Positions 63,509 through 64,000 of a stretch of DNA of 64,000 nt are shown here, one piece after another. The notes below the pieces were generated by a model that saw only the letters and a list, made by a program, of their open reading frames with translations, was not told the DNA's origin and made no database searches. A program made the position numbers and the translations under genes. Within the stretch, counting starts at the first letter, position 1. Each line of letters begins with the position of its first letter. The DNA is from Mastigocoleus testarum BC008 (GTDB lineage: Bacteria; Cyanobacteriota; Cyanobacteriia; Cyanobacteriales; Nostocaceae), in assembly GCF_001456025.1 (NCBI RefSeq), contig NZ_LMTZ01000095.1, forward strand, positions 62,001 through 126,000. The letters are read 5' to 3'.

Positions 63509-64000
63509 CTACAAATTTTTTACAATTGCACCAAAATCTGCTAGCACGCGGGCATGATTGCGAAGTAGTCCAAGCAGGTGTAGTCTATTCTGCTTGATTT
63601 TTGGATCGGGATCCATAACCAGTACGCTTTCAGGTCCGTCAAAAAAATTACTAACTCTGGGTGTAATTTCTTCTAAAGCTACAACTAGTTTGCGATAATT
63701 ACGCGATCGCTGAGCTGCTTCGGTTTGAGGAATTAAATCGACGATGGCATTATAGAAATTTTCTTCAGAATTTTTTTGGAATAACTCCCGATTAATTAAA
63801 GAGTTGGGGTTTAACTGCTTTGTGTCTAAATCTCCCTGTCCGGCGAGACGACTAGAACGATTCACAGTTTCATAGATTTTTTCTAAGGTTCCATCGTCAC
63901 GAATTTGTTGTAAGAAAGTAGCGCGGTTTCTTAAATCTAATAGATCTTGTAACGCCCTTTGGGTATATTCTGGATCGTTTTCCCCTAGCACAGCATTAAC
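63509..64000 (-). CDS. glyS: Glycine--tRNA ligase beta subunit, C-terminal part
   Basis: Charges tRNA-Gly with the alpha subunit. The frame is open to the right edge; 163 residues are visible. They match the anticodon-binding C-terminal domain: A-L-Q-D-L-L-D-L-R-N-R, V-N-R-S-S-R-L-A, V-A-L-E-E-I-T-P-R-V-S-N-F-F-D-G-P-E-S-V-L-V-M, and N-R-L-H-L-L-G-L-L. The stop is complete; the 5' end lies outside. Confidence 0.9.
   Translation of the reverse strand, partial: VNAVLGENDPEYTQRALQDLLDLRNRATFLQQIRDDGTLEKIYETVNRSSRLAGQGDLDTKQLNPNSLINRELFQKNSEENFYNAIVDLIPQTEAAQRSRNYRKLVVALEEITPRVSNFFDGPESVLVMDPDPKIKQNRLHLLGLLRNHARVLADFGAIVKNL

Overview
The window reads as chromosome of a filamentous, probably heterocyst-forming cyanobacterium. 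Support comes from frequent GCGATCGC (HIP1) octamers, heptanucleotide tandem repeats of the Nostocales type, a Ycf51 gene, DUF928/DUF1822/CHASE2 proteins, a HepC-like sugar transferase and a SufR-family regulator. Species cannot be told. Base composition is AT-rich with long non-coding gaps.

Layout. 1-3.2 kb: a giant pentapeptide-repeat membrane protein on the minus strand, open past the left edge, with internal tandem duplication. 3.2-4.3 kb: debris of an IS630 transposase and a frameshifted HigBA-type toxin-antitoxin pair. 4.3-12.8 kb: ROK fructokinase, DUF1838 protein, HepC-like sugar transferase, polysaccharide deacetylase, periplasmic rhodanese, two tandem MscS channels and Hsp20. 13.6-22.8 kb: site-2 protease, a Crp/Fnr regulator bracketed by inverted repeats and heptad repeats, a cupin-globin fusion, coaE, a GT39 membrane glycosyltransferase, and a UvrD-like helicase carrying an in-frame repeat insertion.

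22.8-36.7 kb is an accessory island: a toxin-like protein ending in a nitrile-hydratase-leader-like (NHLP) domain, a broken and an intact FitA antitoxin with FitB PIN toxin, one whole and three fragmentary Rpn-type nuclease genes, a SLATT two-TM protein, an unknown membrane protein, a DUF1254 protein of different base composition, an ERI1-like exonuclease, an AlkB-like oxygenase, a GNAT/TetR divergent pair, a VOC protein, an alpha/beta hydrolase and a methyltransferase. 36.7-40.5 kb: a five-gene minus-strand operon (VOC, VOC, RidA, rubredoxin-MBL fusion, SDR) facing a SufR-like Fe-S regulator.

40.5-47 kb: a co-directional cluster of sigma-like protein, DUF1822, CHAT-CHASE2 and DUF928 that looks like a protease-linked envelope sensing system. 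47-52 kb: FMO-type flavoprotein, PlsC-type acyltransferase, then a 0.95 kb gap and a methyltransferase. 52.6-55.2 kb: an arsenic operon arsR-aquaporin-arsH-arsC with no efflux pump. 55.2-64 kb: PLP aminotransferase overlapping an iron-type alcohol dehydrogenase, Ycf51, a possible structured RNA, a DegT aminotransferase, a MITE-like element, murD and the 3' part of glyS.

The best candidates for something undescribed are the toxin-NHLP protein at 23.1-24.3 kb and the CHAT-CHASE2 cluster. All calls are from reading sequence; no database search was run.
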